The notes under the pieces were generated by a model. The model was not told the DNA's origin and ran no database searches. It saw nothing but the letters and a program-made list of their open reading frames with translations. Positions 11,186-22,310 of a DNA stretch of 64,000 bases are shown here, in pieces. The stretch is from Antedon mediterranea (taxonomy: Eukaryota; Echinodermata; Crinoidea; Comatulida; Antedonidae): positions 25,675,001-25,739,000 of the forward strand of contig NC_092673.1 in NCBI RefSeq assembly GCF_964355755.1. The letters are read 5' to 3'. The stretch's first letter is position 1; each line of letters begins with the position of its first letter. Position numbers and translations under genes: made by a program.

Positions 11186-11300
11186 AGATTCAAGATTCAA
11201 GATTCAAGAAATTTTATTTGTCCATAAAAATGGAAATTCACTTTGCTTGGTAGATTAAAACAACAATATTAAATATCTAAATATTAGACATCAATATTAG
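11186..11300 (-). mobile_element. 3' tail of a LINE-type retroelement (minus strand)
   Basis: Three ATTCAAG units followed by AAATTTTATTTGTCCAT read on the minus strand as a LINE 3' end terminating in a short tandem microsatellite, as in CR1/L2-like elements. No coding part is present. Confidence 0.45.
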
Positions 11301-11514
11301 TACATAATCAACAAGAGAACAATGTGTTGTTTTATGTGGGCGAATTATAGGTTACATGGGAGAATGTTAATATTTGTTAACAGGTAGACCTATTAAAGTT
11401 ATTATTTAAAAAACAATGTTGTTGAAAGACCTAACATTAGGCTTATTGTAATTTTGAACGAACTGAAGAAAGTAGTATCACAGTCAACATTCATTTTTTT
11501 TTTGATCTAAAATT

Positions 11515-11666
11515 GTCATCTCAACGTCGTTGTCGACGTCGTCATCTCAACGTCGTCGTCGTCGTCGACGTCGTCATCTCAACGTCGTCATCTCAACGTC
11601 GTCATCTCAACGTCGTTGTCGACATCGTCATCTCAACGTCGTCATCTCCCTCGTCATCTCAACGTA
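11515..11666. repeat. 14-bp minisatellite (CGTCATCTCAACGT)
   Basis: Around ten copies of a 14-bp unit with interspersed GTC runs. It stands out by GC content and CpG density in an AT-rich region. Confidence 0.9.
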
Positions 11667-11699
11667 ATTATCATTTATTTCCTTAATTTGTCGTCATCA

Positions 11700-13400
11700 T
11701 CATCTTACAATAAATGTGCAGCAATGAGGCAAAAGTCAGCTGTAGATTGAAGGGGGTGCGAATATTTTTTTTAGTTCCAGAGTTCCTCTAAAAAGCTAAC
11801 AAGTTTTGTTGTTTCCAACAGTAAGACTAAGATAACATAAGAGCATATCGAAATCTCGGTTAGCAGTCTATATACACTATTCACGTCTCCTAAAATGCTC
11901 ACACTGGCGTTTTGTACAGCTTGTACCAACTCCACAGATTTGCAGGCGTGATGTGGAAAAGGGTTTTTAGTCTATATATGTTGCATTGATCTATAAAATA
12001 ATATCTCGTTTAGCAGTCATTCACCAGTCACATCGCCTATAGACTAGACAATCTCACCCTGGCGTTTTGTACAGCCTGTGCGAACTCTAGAGATTTTCTA
12101 GGCGTGACTTGAAAGGGCTATTCCAGTATTTCGTAGGCCTACCTGTTTTTTTAAACGTTAGTTCCACCTCTTTAAGCCAGTCTACGCCTTGTACAACATC
12201 CTTGTCACTTAATGATTTTATTTTGACATATTAAGCTGCTTATGATTGGGTTATGTTTTGGTCCCAATTCCAAAACAACTGATATTTTAATTAGCCTATG
12301 ATGTTAAATTCACGAGAGTGGAAATTGTCGAACTATTGCAGATCATTCGTTTTCTCTCAAATCTTTAAATATCACGAATTACTAATCATTGTTTTAAATT
12401 ACAGAACTATAATCACACATTATATATATATATGTTTTTCATTTATTTTATTAAAAAAAGCAGTGTTAAAATATTTGACATAGAAATTTTTTTTTTTTAG
12501 TTTTTTGCCTTTTTTATTACGAAATGGCTGAGAAAAAACAAGAAGCGATTTGAAATCATCAGCACTGCTAGCCATTGCAGAACTTAATATATATATTTAA
12601 CAAGGTATAAATAACTTATATAATGATTATAAAGAAGAATAACATATTGCACTATATCATCTTGTATGCGATCTTAACCTTACATGTAAACAACACACAT
12701 TTAAGATATACTTAAATTCCGACTGAAAGTGGCTTTGTGAATTTTAGGTGGGCGTTCATAACAACGCTTACCATATCTAAATAATAAATAAGCTCAAGCT
12801 TCTACTAATAGCACCTTTATAATATAGGCCAAGCTAAAGACAATGAACTACTATATTTCATACCTTTCATTAAAGCTAATATTTTCTATATTTTGCCAAA
12901 ATAAAGCGAAAATTTGGTCTTATTGGAATAATTACTAGCATGACGTCATACATTATGCATTTTAAATGAGATCAATTTTTGGAATTAATTATTCAGGATA
13001 TGGAAAAAATAGTCAAGATTTACATACATGTGGACATTAATGTATGCTGTATAATGTATTTTACTAAGACAATCGATCAATCTTTTTATTTATAATTTGT
13101 TTTTGTAAATTATCACCATTGATAATAACATTAACATTTATAATTCAAATCCTAATATATTTCAAGCATTAACCATACACAGGCACAAAACGTCCACTAA
13201 TAAAAAATAAAATTACATTATAAACTGTATAATAAACATTATAAGATGCATTAAGATATCAAGCGCTTCCCATACTGCAAAACCAAATTATATAACCTGG
13301 ATTAGAAGAATGTCGCCTGATAAAAAAAAACATAATTATAACAATAAAAAATCACAAATATGGAAGTCTTGCCTGATAATTTCCGTTTACCACGTAAATA
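11700..13400. other. No gene seen
   Basis: AT-rich sequence with two diverged copies of a motif around GGCGTTTTGTACAGC (near 11909 and 12061), so an old local duplication of roughly 150 bp is present. No exon is supported. Confidence 0.5.
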
Positions 13401-13425
13401 TAACTATATATAATGTTATAAATCA

Positions 13426-13644
13426 ATGAATGTCTGGAGATTATACTGTCAAACGATATCCGATGACTGGCGTGCGTACAACAATATTACTGTTCATCAA
13501 GGTACAAATATTGTATTATACGCTTATAGTCTAATACGAGGTAGCGACTGTAGTAATGGTAATGCTATATATACTGTCCGTGTAGGAACACTGTCGCGTT
13601 ATATCATAACTCGTCAGTGTCAGATCCAGGATTTTTGTAAATAA
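13426..13644 (+). CDS. Orphan open frame with protein-like composition
   Basis: The 72-codon frame includes DDWRAYNNITVHQGTNIVL and CSNGNAIYTVRVG, which looks like real extracellular beta-rich sequence. No good splice sites frame it, and its 3' end runs into a MITE terminus (from 13614), as a broken exon would. It could be a relic exon of a gene related to the mosaic protein, or chance. Confidence 0.2.
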   Translation: MNVWRLYCQTISDDWRAYNNITVHQGTNIVLYAYSLIRGSDCSNGNAIYTVRVGTLSRYIITRQCQIQDFCK

Positions 13645-13660
13645 GGGGTGGGGCACAGGA
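13614..13660. mobile_element. Partial end of the GCGGATCC-type MITE
   Basis: CAGATCCAGGATTTTTGTAA and a following G-rich stretch match the left end of the element at 5089. The right end is not found. Confidence 0.55.
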
Positions 13661-14429
13661 CCTAACAATTGTAAAGTGTTAAACCTATTCTTTTAATCGT
13701 TTGCATTGCGATATTTGAACTGTTAACATAATTCTTAATTATTATTTTACAATACGAGTTATTAAACTTAGGCCTCCTAATCCGATATAAACGCGTATAC
13801 GTGCGTAAAGTTGGATATATATTTTGTCTGTATCTCAAAAGTAATAATTTTTAACCGTCTACGCAATAGAAATGGGTGAATGTCATTGGTTGTTGTGGCT
13901 TTGCGCGCACTAGCCTAAATCAAAGACGATAAATATCAAAGGCATGACCCTGTCTCGAACACTAAAACCCTGTTTGAGCTCGCTTAGCGCTACAACCGAC
14001 TTAATATTTACCCTGCAACAAAATCGAGTGCGTGCTTTTTTGACTGAATAAAATGTTCACAAGTTGAATATAACAGACAGAACAATAAATATCTTAAAAT
14101 AAATAATATAAATATGATAACTACATTCAAAAACATTTGGATGGATTTATATTTAGAATAAAATTTGTTCTCATGACGTCATTGCCTCTGACCACTTAAG
14201 GCAAGCTTATGAATCCAATAATAAATAGTTAATAAATTACCATAAATATTAAATAACATTTTAAATAGATCTTTGGTATTCAGCTGAAGTGAATTAAACA
14301 ATATTGTTCGTTTTAACTTTCTTCATTCGTTTCTAAAATTTCAAACTTTACCCCTTTCCTCGTAGATCATTTCTATTGCAATAGCGCTGAACTGTAGAGG
14401 GTGGGGCCTACCGTTCACAGGATGTGACG

Positions 14430-14612
14430 TTAACCACTGCGTGCGCGCGAGAGCCTGTTAATATCGCTTGATAGAACGGGAGAGTAATGCGCAAGCTCAC
14501 GTAAAACAATAAGGTCTCGTCTGTTGATTTCCTCGTCATCAGCATTCGGGCTAAATATCAGAGTTGACGTCACAGGTGTTTGGTTGATGCCTACCAAATT
14601 TTCTATATCCAT
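14430..14612 (-). CDS. Cytokine exon 5: C-D loop, helix D and stop
   Basis: A strong acceptor, CATATTTTTCAG, precedes 14612, phase 0. The exon has 60 codons and TAA. The loop carries the only sequon (NQT), then an acidic DDEE run and helix D (RRDLIVLRELAHY...SSDINRL), ending in a basic tail. The LIF-receptor FxxK motif found at the start of helix D in LIF and CNTF is not seen: the aligned positions are acidic or Asn. Confidence 0.8.
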   Translation of the reverse strand: MDIENLVGINQTPVTSTLIFSPNADDEEINRRDLIVLRELAHYSPVLSSDINRLSRARSG

Positions 14613-17600
14613 CTGAAAAATATGATGTGACTGATAAGACAACGTTATGTTATGAAATTAGTTATAATCGTATTGTTTTTAATTAAAGAATTTAATTATT
14701 ATAAATCAACAAGTATACATCATACATTTTGATAATTACTTTTATAAATGATATGCAAATTCAATGCGAATGAACTCATGTTACCCGCACCTAACTATTA
14801 TTAAAATTCACTATTTAAAAAAAAAATCTAAGTACTGCACCGGAAATAATTATGACCTACCTAATGATGTAATCCAATATTACTAACAGTCATATTGGAA
14901 AAAAACTAATAACATACAATCCGGGTCATTGAAATTAAGGTATACTTTAACAATATGAATAATGCATACTCATTAAAATGAGGTGTTAATGAAGCTTAAT
15001 AATATTATTCCGATTTAAGAGGACACTGAGTGAAACGACTAAGGAGCAATGTATTAAATTTTAACACTACGCTCAACCCATATTCACGAGAGAAGTTACC
15101 ATTTGTGCACATGTTTTATGAATCATTAATTGACATTCATTTTAATTCGCGCTTCAAAATGTTCACGCTATTATATTTATGCGTAATATATTATTAATGT
15201 ATGCTATTGACAATCTTTCGTTCAAAATAAGTGACTAGATCTGCAGTAGGCCTAAACATAAAATAAAAAAGGGTTGCGATTTATCTGTAGGACGTCCCCT
15301 ATAGTATCGAAACTATGTCAGCATTCCAGTTTTTATCCATGTTCGGTACATAACCTGCGGTTTATTTACCGTAATAATCTGTTTGTTTTTAAACGCTTCT
15401 TCTTCAACCACATGTATTACCAAACAATTAGGCCTAATTATAGATAGCTACGTCTACCACAAAAGGAAATAGTGGCTTATTGCATAAGCGTAGGTTATCA
15501 TTTGTAATCGCCATCCCTGATGTTTTCGTGGAGTGGGAATTTTATCACATTCTTAGGCCTGCTAATTTGTGTGTTACTATGTGTACAATTTAATGCAATT
15601 TCACAATGTTTTAATAGGTGAAAATCAAAGCCATCCCGTTCATTTAGCCTAGAGCAACTCTTGCATCTTTTCATGGAGGAATATAAAGTCAATGTCAGAT
15701 ATTGCTTAATCGGAAATGCCATGACAGGGTGGGAACCCTCGTTGACAAACAAAATTCCGTCAAAATGACGACAGATCCGCATTCCACTAATTTGCCCAAG
15801 AAACACGACACTGCTTATAATACTTGGCTAATCCAACTCAAATACCACCATCAGAATAATTAGCTTTGAGTCGGTGTTATGTAATAAGGTATAAAAACAA
15901 TTTGCAGTCATTGTTTTCTATAATATAGGATTTTTAGACAATTTTGTTGTTTTTGAACGGTTGGTGGGTTGTTCTATTTGTCAACCAACAGAGAGCACGT
16001 GTGAATAGCAAATTGTTATTACGTTGAAGATGGACCTTGTTATCCCACGTATATTGCATAACGAACGTAACCTTTAATAAACGCTATAGATAACAATAAT
16101 ATTTACATGTATGAAAATATTAAAATTATTAGTTTAATAAACTAACGGCTAATTGATCTAGTACAAGCCCGGTGTGACATAGAACTATTACTATCTAGGC
16201 CGATGTGGCAGAAACGTTACGTGATTATAACAAGAACTCGGCACCGGGCTCGGCGTTCCACTTCCGTTTACTGAGCGTGTGGGGTTGTATTTAGAGGCCT
16301 GGTGTTTCTTGCGATGATGTCATTGTAGCTAATTCGACGACCGATGCTGCAAACTGACAAAAATTGTCGTAATCGGCTTAAATTCTATTTCACAATTGCT
16401 GACTCATTATAATAACATTTTATTGTTTTGATTTTATATGGATGACCTCTTCCAGTGACAAGTTAATATACTTGTTGTTACTAGTTTTATGGAATTTATT
16501 ATTACGCTGAGTGCATATTTTAAATTTCTAAAATTGTAGGGGTAGAACGGAAATGTTTGTATTGTGTTGTGTTTTTGTTATTAATTAAGCGTTATAGAAA
16601 GTTTTTATATACCCTGCATGGGGTGTCAAAAGTGGAAGTTAAACGTTACACCCTTTTTGATGGAAAGAAAGGAATGAAAAGCGTGGGCAATATGATTTAT
16701 ATAAATCATGTTTATGTTTATTATAACAATTTATTATATGAATCGTAACGGGAAATAACAACATCTAAACCACCCAGGGATGATAATGTCGAGTATTGTA
16801 TTTTGGAGCAAAATCTCCATGGGTATTTAATTTAATCAATCATTTATTTATCTTTATTATTTAAAAAAAAATGATTTGGTTTACATTACAGAAATGTGGC
16901 TGCTACAATCGATGTTTATATTGGCTTTTTTTTATTATTTATGTTCGACAATATTAAACATCACCGATCTATGTATTTTATTACGTTTTACTGAGCGACA
17001 GTGCATACAATACTCCTATTGTTATTAGAACTAGAATAAACGAACTATTGAGTTCATCCTGAATTGCATGATAGGTGGTCAGTGATATTATGAATTTTGG
17101 TTGTTTGACGTTGCGTACTAATCGTGATACGGATCTGGATGAGAAATTCAATCCGAATTGACTGCAGTAGTTTCATTTGGACGATTTAATCAAATACCAC
17201 TTAAGATATTTCTATAATTAAGCCATGATACATCTAAGACATTAAGATTACGCACGGATCTTTACTCCATTAATTTTATATCCTTTTCGTACTATAAATA
17301 CAAAAACTGGACTAAATCACGGCTTTGTGACGACGTGTTGACTAGTTAGCGCCCGTGTGTATTCATAGAGTGGGATATGCTACCGCTAAGATAATACAAT
17401 TTATTTTAAAGATGGGCACTAATTAATTATTAACCATAGAGTGAAATATTTCACTCTTTCCTCTATTTGTATTGGACGTTTAATTGTTCAGTCTATGACT
17501 ATTAGTCGTAATAGTTCAACCTGTAAAGCAGTGCCGCAGTAGTTTAACCAATCGGTGTTGAGGAAGGTTACAGTATGAATAATCATACGTCAGAGACTAT

Positions 17601-20600
17601 CAACGCGCGCGTTCAAATTGTGATATTGATGCCATTAATAATAATGGTAAAAATGATGATACAGTAAACCCCTATTAAGGAGACGCAAGTGTCCCCTTGA
17701 TAGGAGTGTCTCCTGAATAGGCCGTAGAATGTTAAACATACTATTTGCTCCTCGTTCGTTTCATGGGGAAGTGTTCCCTTAATAGAATTGTCCCAAAGGA
17801 GGGTTTAACTGTATTATACATTAAAATGAAATGATTGTGTATACTCACTATATGTTGCAATCCTGCTATCAAGGTGTTTAGTTTTGATCGAATTGCTCGG
17901 AAGTTTGTTCTAAAACTATGTGAACCAGAGTACGTTTGTTCATCGGCTTCCATATATCTTAATGCACGTTCAAATATTAATAGATTTGAAACATGAGTTT
18001 CAAGGACATCTGCTTCCTGGTAACAAAGCAAGAAAAACAAATTCATTATAAACGGAGCGGTGTAAAAAAAAACAATTAGTTTAAGCTTCTTTATTATGTC
18101 ATCGGATGCGTTCCATAGTCAATTAACTAGTGACGTAAGCTATTTTGCAGCAAATTGTACCAGAAATAGGTAAAAAGTTATTTTAGAAAAGTCTTTTTTA
18201 GAATTTGGGATAAGATTTAATACCCTGTTTTCATGCAAGTGTAGTAAACACTGCAGATGAAGATGATAAAATCACTGGCCGTTCTGGAAATTCTAAATAG
18301 GCCTTAAGTCTTTTTTTTAAGGAGTAATTTTGACAGATAATTACTTAGTAGTATTTATTCAAGAATTAATTACTTTTTATGACGCAATATAAATGTAGAG
18401 AATGTGACAAATTTATCTTTGTTCTCCTTGGTATAAGACCTGTAATTAAAATAATTGCTAATGATAATCAACCAAAATCATAAACAGTCTGGTCAGGTAG
18501 TATACTGTTGGTTTTTTAACAAAAGTACCGGATTGTCAAACTGTTAGGTCGTGGGAAAAGCATACCAATATGTGACCAATAATATGCCTCTAATTTGAAC
18601 TGCTTAACAATAAATAAACGTGTTTTTCGTTTTTTTTTAACATAAATTTCTTTTGCTGTTTGTGTAGATTAAATATATGTTACATTGTTTGATGTTTACT
18701 TCTACTCTTCAGTAATTCGGTAATTACTCATATATCATATAAAATCCCAAATGTATTTAATAACAATACATAAATGATTTCACATTAGTACAGAGACAGT
18801 GAACATGCTCGTACTGAAATCATTTCCCTTGTAATAAGACATGGCTCGTACATTACGTCATTTCTATATGCATTGTCTGCATTAAATGACTGAAAGTTGT
18901 GCTATAGGCCTATAGTTAGAATTAATCTATATAATAAGTAATTGCTATTAGGCCTATCATTACATTATGTATTTTAAAAATATAAGCATTCTATTCTCAA
19001 TAGCCGGTAAATATATTTTGACGCAAATAGGATCCCCCATTTCATCCTCCCTCTGTTTTCCTCCTTCCTCTCTCACCGTCCTTCTTTCTTCCTCTCTGAC
19101 CTTCCCTTCTTCATCCTCCCTCCCGTTTCCTTCTTTTTCTCCCCTTCCCTCATTCTTTTCCCCTTCTATCCTTCTTCCTCTCTCCTCTTCTCTCCTTCAT
19201 CCCCTTACAGTAATGACCAATTACTAAACTATATGGCTACTTAGTACTAGTGTAGATCTAGACAGATTTAAAGTATCACAATATCGATTTGTCTACTTAC
19301 ACTTGCAGCGTGCCTTTGTGCGTATGTCCAACTTAAATGATTCGGAAGACCTGTCAAATACCAATTGGAACTCATGGTATGGCCAACCCGTAACGTTTCC
19401 TATAAATAAAATATAACACTGTTATCAAGTGCTTAATACAATTATTCCATAAAATATATAATATTTGTTGCACTGTTAAGGTCAACGGATAGATAAAACA
19501 GACCAGTTAGCCGTCTGATGGGAAAGTCTAGGTCATAAATGATTAGGCTTTTGAACATTTGAATCAGACAAGAGCTTATTAAGTACTATCTGTTAAAATA
19601 ACATAAAACGTGTTGAATTAATGTCGAGCATCCGACAGCCTAACGCACCGGTGCGCCTTCAACCTAGCCCAGTGGAGAAGAACCGCGGGAGAGTCCCAAC
19701 CTGTCTACTATCATAAGCGTGGTCTTCGTACATTTTTACCCATAATTCTGGAAATAAGCCAAGAAACTTGACGAGTATATATGACACATACATACAAAAA
19801 ATCACTTTGATTACGGGAAATAATTGCTTGAATACTAACAATGATGATATTTCAATTATCCGGACTGATCTTTTTTTTTTCTAAACTTGTCGGTTGGATA
19901 GGAAAGGACATCCGGCAATACAAAATGATAATATTGCCAAATACCAGTATTACAATGAAATCTAGTTAACATTTAAAGCCAGTCATTCATGTGTCCCAAA
20001 TTTGTATTACTACGGATAACTTGTGAACAATTAATTGAATGAATTTCTACCACCCGTTGAATAGTTTGCAAAGGTAATTCGGGTTCACACATAATCCATT
20101 GGATTTTATAACAATTTTAATGGGTATGAAGTAATCAAAACAAAAATAACCCTTTTTAAAATTCCTACTGTTTACAAACAGCAACCTTGGAATTATTTTT
20201 ATCATTATACTTATAATATAGATATATGCATAGTATAGTAAAATAACATTACCAGGCTTACAACTTTGCTATCATATGAGCCTGTACTACAGTAGTTTTG
20301 CTTCGATCTTTTACAATTTATCGCGTACTTCATTTCTGACACTCCCTAGCCTTCATTCTAAGATTAATTTTAAAGCCCAGCCATAAGGACACCAATTTTA
20401 TTTTGTTTTTACAAGTTGAATAATTCAATAATTCAATGTAAGCTATAATGTATATTTTACAACACGACTTAAACATAATTCAGTGCCTTTCTTTCCAAAA
20501 TTCAAATTAGCAATATTAAAAAAATAATCTCAATGTCTGCTGCCAAACTTGCAATATTAACGTTAAACCTCCTTGTAGATATACGCTTATTATGTGTTAT

Positions 20601-21132
20601 GTTATTCAAGCAAAATTTTACAATGACAATATTTTATGCAACAAAACAGATACATTTACATAGATACATGGATTTGAACTTACAAATTGACTATATGTCG
20701 AAAATGTCTCCCGAAACATGTGCATTGTCTCTTCCCGCATCGCCGAATATAAACGGGATACAGTTAACGTTGGAGCAGACTTTGCCAATTGTATAAATAT
20801 ACTAAACAAAATCATAACTATATAGACAAAGAAAATAGAAAGATAAAAGTAAAAATACGCTATAAATACAAAAATGCAAAGAAAATTAGAAATGTTAATG
20901 AATCTGGAAAAAAAAGTTAATTTCTTGAATATAAGGAGAAAAGTTAAATATGGCACAATTCACAGCATGCGCTGTTGAATTTAGTCTGTGAGATTAAGAG
21001 ATCAACCAGGTACTTAACCTAACATATCAAAGATGTCATAAGAAAATAAATAAGCAAAAAAATAATATGAAACAATGTTATATTGCTATACTTACAAATA
21101 AAACGTCGAATACTACTTAATATCAGAGCCAT
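14430..21132 (-). CDS. Four-helix-bundle class I cytokine (IL-6/LIF/CNTF-like), complete five-exon gene
   Basis: Exons on the minus strand are 21132-21096, 20817-20684, 19399-19301, 18016-17849 and 14612-14430. They join in phases 1, 0, 0, 0 to a 206-residue protein with stop TAA. Residues 1-26 form a signal peptide, with likely cleavage AKS/AP. The mature part (about 180 residues, no cysteine, one sequon at Asn156) has four long amphipathic helices: about 30-60, 91-117, 122-152 and 172-200. Helix D, LIVLRELAHY....SSDINRL, resembles the CNTF/LIF helix-D pattern VL.EL..W....S..DL. Exon sizes (37, 134, 99, 168, 183) and phases match vertebrate long-chain cytokine genes. The expected role is a secreted ligand for a gp130-like receptor signalling through JAK-STAT (inference). 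The exact subfamily is open. Confidence 0.8.
14642..17660. other. Large intron 4 of the cytokine gene
   Basis: Positions 14613-17848 are the intron between exons 4 and 5 (3236 bp). Open frames inside (15498-15806 minus, 16557-16748 plus) show no domain and no splice signals and are not called. It is AT-rich, with one MITE near its 5' splice site. Confidence 0.6.
17662..17811. mobile_element. 150-bp MITE with TA target site (mariner-like ends)
   Basis: CAGTAAACCCCTATTAAGG and its inverted partner GGAGGGTTTAACTG lie between TA dinucleotides. It ends 37 bp from cytokine exon 4, inside intron 4. Partial relatives are near 3705-3750 and 6032-6100. Confidence 0.75.
17849..18016 (-). CDS. Cytokine exon 4: helices B and C
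   Basis: 56 codons between acceptor TTGTTACCAG and donor GTGAGT, phase 0 at both ends. Helix B is ADVLETHVSNLLIFERALRY, helix C is FRTNFRAIRSKLNTLIAGL, joined by a short turn rich in Ser and Gly. Heptad-like spacing of Leu, Ile and Phe is clear in both. Helices B and C together on one exon is the family rule. Confidence 0.8.
19037..19205. repeat. Polypyrimidine tract in cytokine intron 3
   Basis: About 170 bp of nearly pure C/T on the plus strand (purine tract on the coding strand). The plus-strand open frame here is only this low-complexity sequence. Confidence 0.85.
19301..19399 (-). CDS. Cytokine exon 3: A-B loop
   Basis: 33 codons in phase 0 at both ends, between acceptor TTTATAG and donor GTAAGT. 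The sequence is loop-like with NWYLTGLPNHLSW, then the start of helix B. It is too short to appear as a long open frame and was found from splice sites and phase. Confidence 0.75.
20684..20817 (-). CDS. Cytokine exon 2: signal peptide core and helix A
   Basis: A pyrimidine-rich acceptor ending TATATAG precedes 20817. Two bases complete Phe13, then MILFSIFIQLAKSAPTL gives the hydrophobic core and cleavage site, followed by helix A (SRLYSAMREETMHMFRETF). The donor GTAAGT at 20683-20678 is phase 0. Open frame further upstream on this strand is intron. Confidence 0.8.
21096..21132 (-). CDS. Cytokine exon 1: start codon and signal peptide n-region
   Basis: ATG at 21132-21130 is the first ATG after the TATA box. 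It encodes MALILSSIRRFI plus one base, then a perfect GTAAGT donor (21095-21090). The basic RR before the hydrophobic core on exon 2 is typical of a signal peptide. A short first coding exon ending in phase 1 is characteristic of IL-6, G-CSF, EPO and GH genes. Confidence 0.75.
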
Positions 21133-21276
21133 AACCAGTATTTTCAAGTGTTTCCGACAGTCGTATATTCCTTGTCCTTAATTACTCTTTTATTTGCCGA
21201 AAATGATATCCGTATGATATACACGCTTCTGTTTCGGCTTGTATGAGTTAACTCAGCAGCTATGGTTTTAAAAGCA

Positions 21277-21285
21277 TTTTATATA
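21277..21285 (-). promoter_or_regulatory. TATA box of the cytokine gene
   Basis: The minus strand reads GTATATAAAATGC. It lies 145 bp upstream of the start codon, leaving a 5' UTR of roughly 120 bases without an upstream ATG. Confidence 0.6.
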
Positions 21286-21299
21286 CGTCGGCAAAAATC

Positions 21300-21350
21300 A
21301 TTGGTCAACGATCCGAGCTTTGTGATTGGCTGGTTCCCTGTTCACGTCAC
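21300..21350 (-). promoter_or_regulatory. CCAAT boxes and CRE-like site upstream of the cytokine TATA box
   Basis: Minus-strand CCAAT at 21329-21325 (AGCCAATCAC) and 21304-21300 (GACCAATGA), and TGACGTGA just upstream (about 21342-21349). Spacing 15-45 bp from the TATA box is normal for a core promoter. The same GTGATTGG and ATTGGTCAAC words occur inside MITE-A. Confidence 0.45.
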
Positions 21351-22050
21351 CTCCTCCAGAAACTTCATTGCTGTGATCAAACGTTTTGATTGACTGTACT
21401 GGCAAGACAGACAGATACATATTCAATCAATTATGAATTTACAAATGTATTTGAAAAACAATAAGCGGTTATTCTGGTTAGTTAAGAATATGTAATACAA
21501 AATAATGTCGAACATTAAAGGTCAATAAATAATGATAATGGTTAAGGCCTGATTTCTACTGACGCTTATGGTGTGTTTCTGGATAATCCCTCCGCCCACT
21601 AATCGCTCTGATAGGTTATTGCAATTAGTACCACTTCTTACATACAATAAGGTGTGAACATGAAATGTATAGCCATTTCATTAGAATAGATGTCCTCTGT
21701 TCAGTTGTTTCTAAGCACAGGAAGTCTTTGAAAATAAAGTATTCGGATTATTGATGTTAATTTTACATCGTAATGTTATTCTTCTATGTTATTAATTATA
21801 ATGTCTTTATAATCAGTACGTGTTTGGGGTTTTTACGCTGAAGAGGAAATGGAAATTGCAATGTTTTATGTTACGAATGTGCTAGTTGAGTGGCTCAGTG
21901 ATTATATAAAATAATATAGCAGTCTCAATTAAAAAATAGTGTTTACTGAAAGCCCTTATTCTAATGCACTAACTGTGGGGAATAATTAATTTAATTAATT
22001 AGATCATGTGAGAATTATTATTGGTATAGTTTACTCATTTATATATTTTA

Positions 22051-22310
22051 GTGTGACTTCTGTCTGCTAGTGTGACTTCTGTCTGTTAGTGTGACTTCTG
22101 TCTGTTAGTGTGACTTCTGTCTGTTAGTGTGACTTGTGTCTGTTAGTGTGACTTGTGTCTGTTAGTGTGACTTGTGTCTGTTAGTGTGACTTCTGTCTCT
22201 TAGTGTGACTTCTGTCTGTTAGTGTGACTTCTGTCTGTTAGTGTGACTTCTGGCTCTTAGTGTGAATTATGCTTGTTAGTATGACTTCTGTTTGTTAGAG
22301 ACTTTTAGAG
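22051..22310. repeat. 19-bp minisatellite (GTGTGACTTCTGTCTGTTA)
   Basis: About 13 copies, with a block of GTGACTTG variants in the middle showing local homogenisation. Confidence 0.95.

Noticed and set aside
15498-15806. 102-codon minus-strand frame in cytokine intron 4
   Set aside because: No splice signals in phase and no domain; the exon 4-exon 5 junction already reads in frame without it.
19037-19227. Ser/Pro/Phe-rich plus-strand frame
   Set aside because: It is a polypyrimidine tract inside a cytokine intron.
18017-20683. Cytokine introns 2 and 3 are both exactly 1284 bp
   Set aside because: Their sequences show no visible similarity, so the equal length looks like coincidence.
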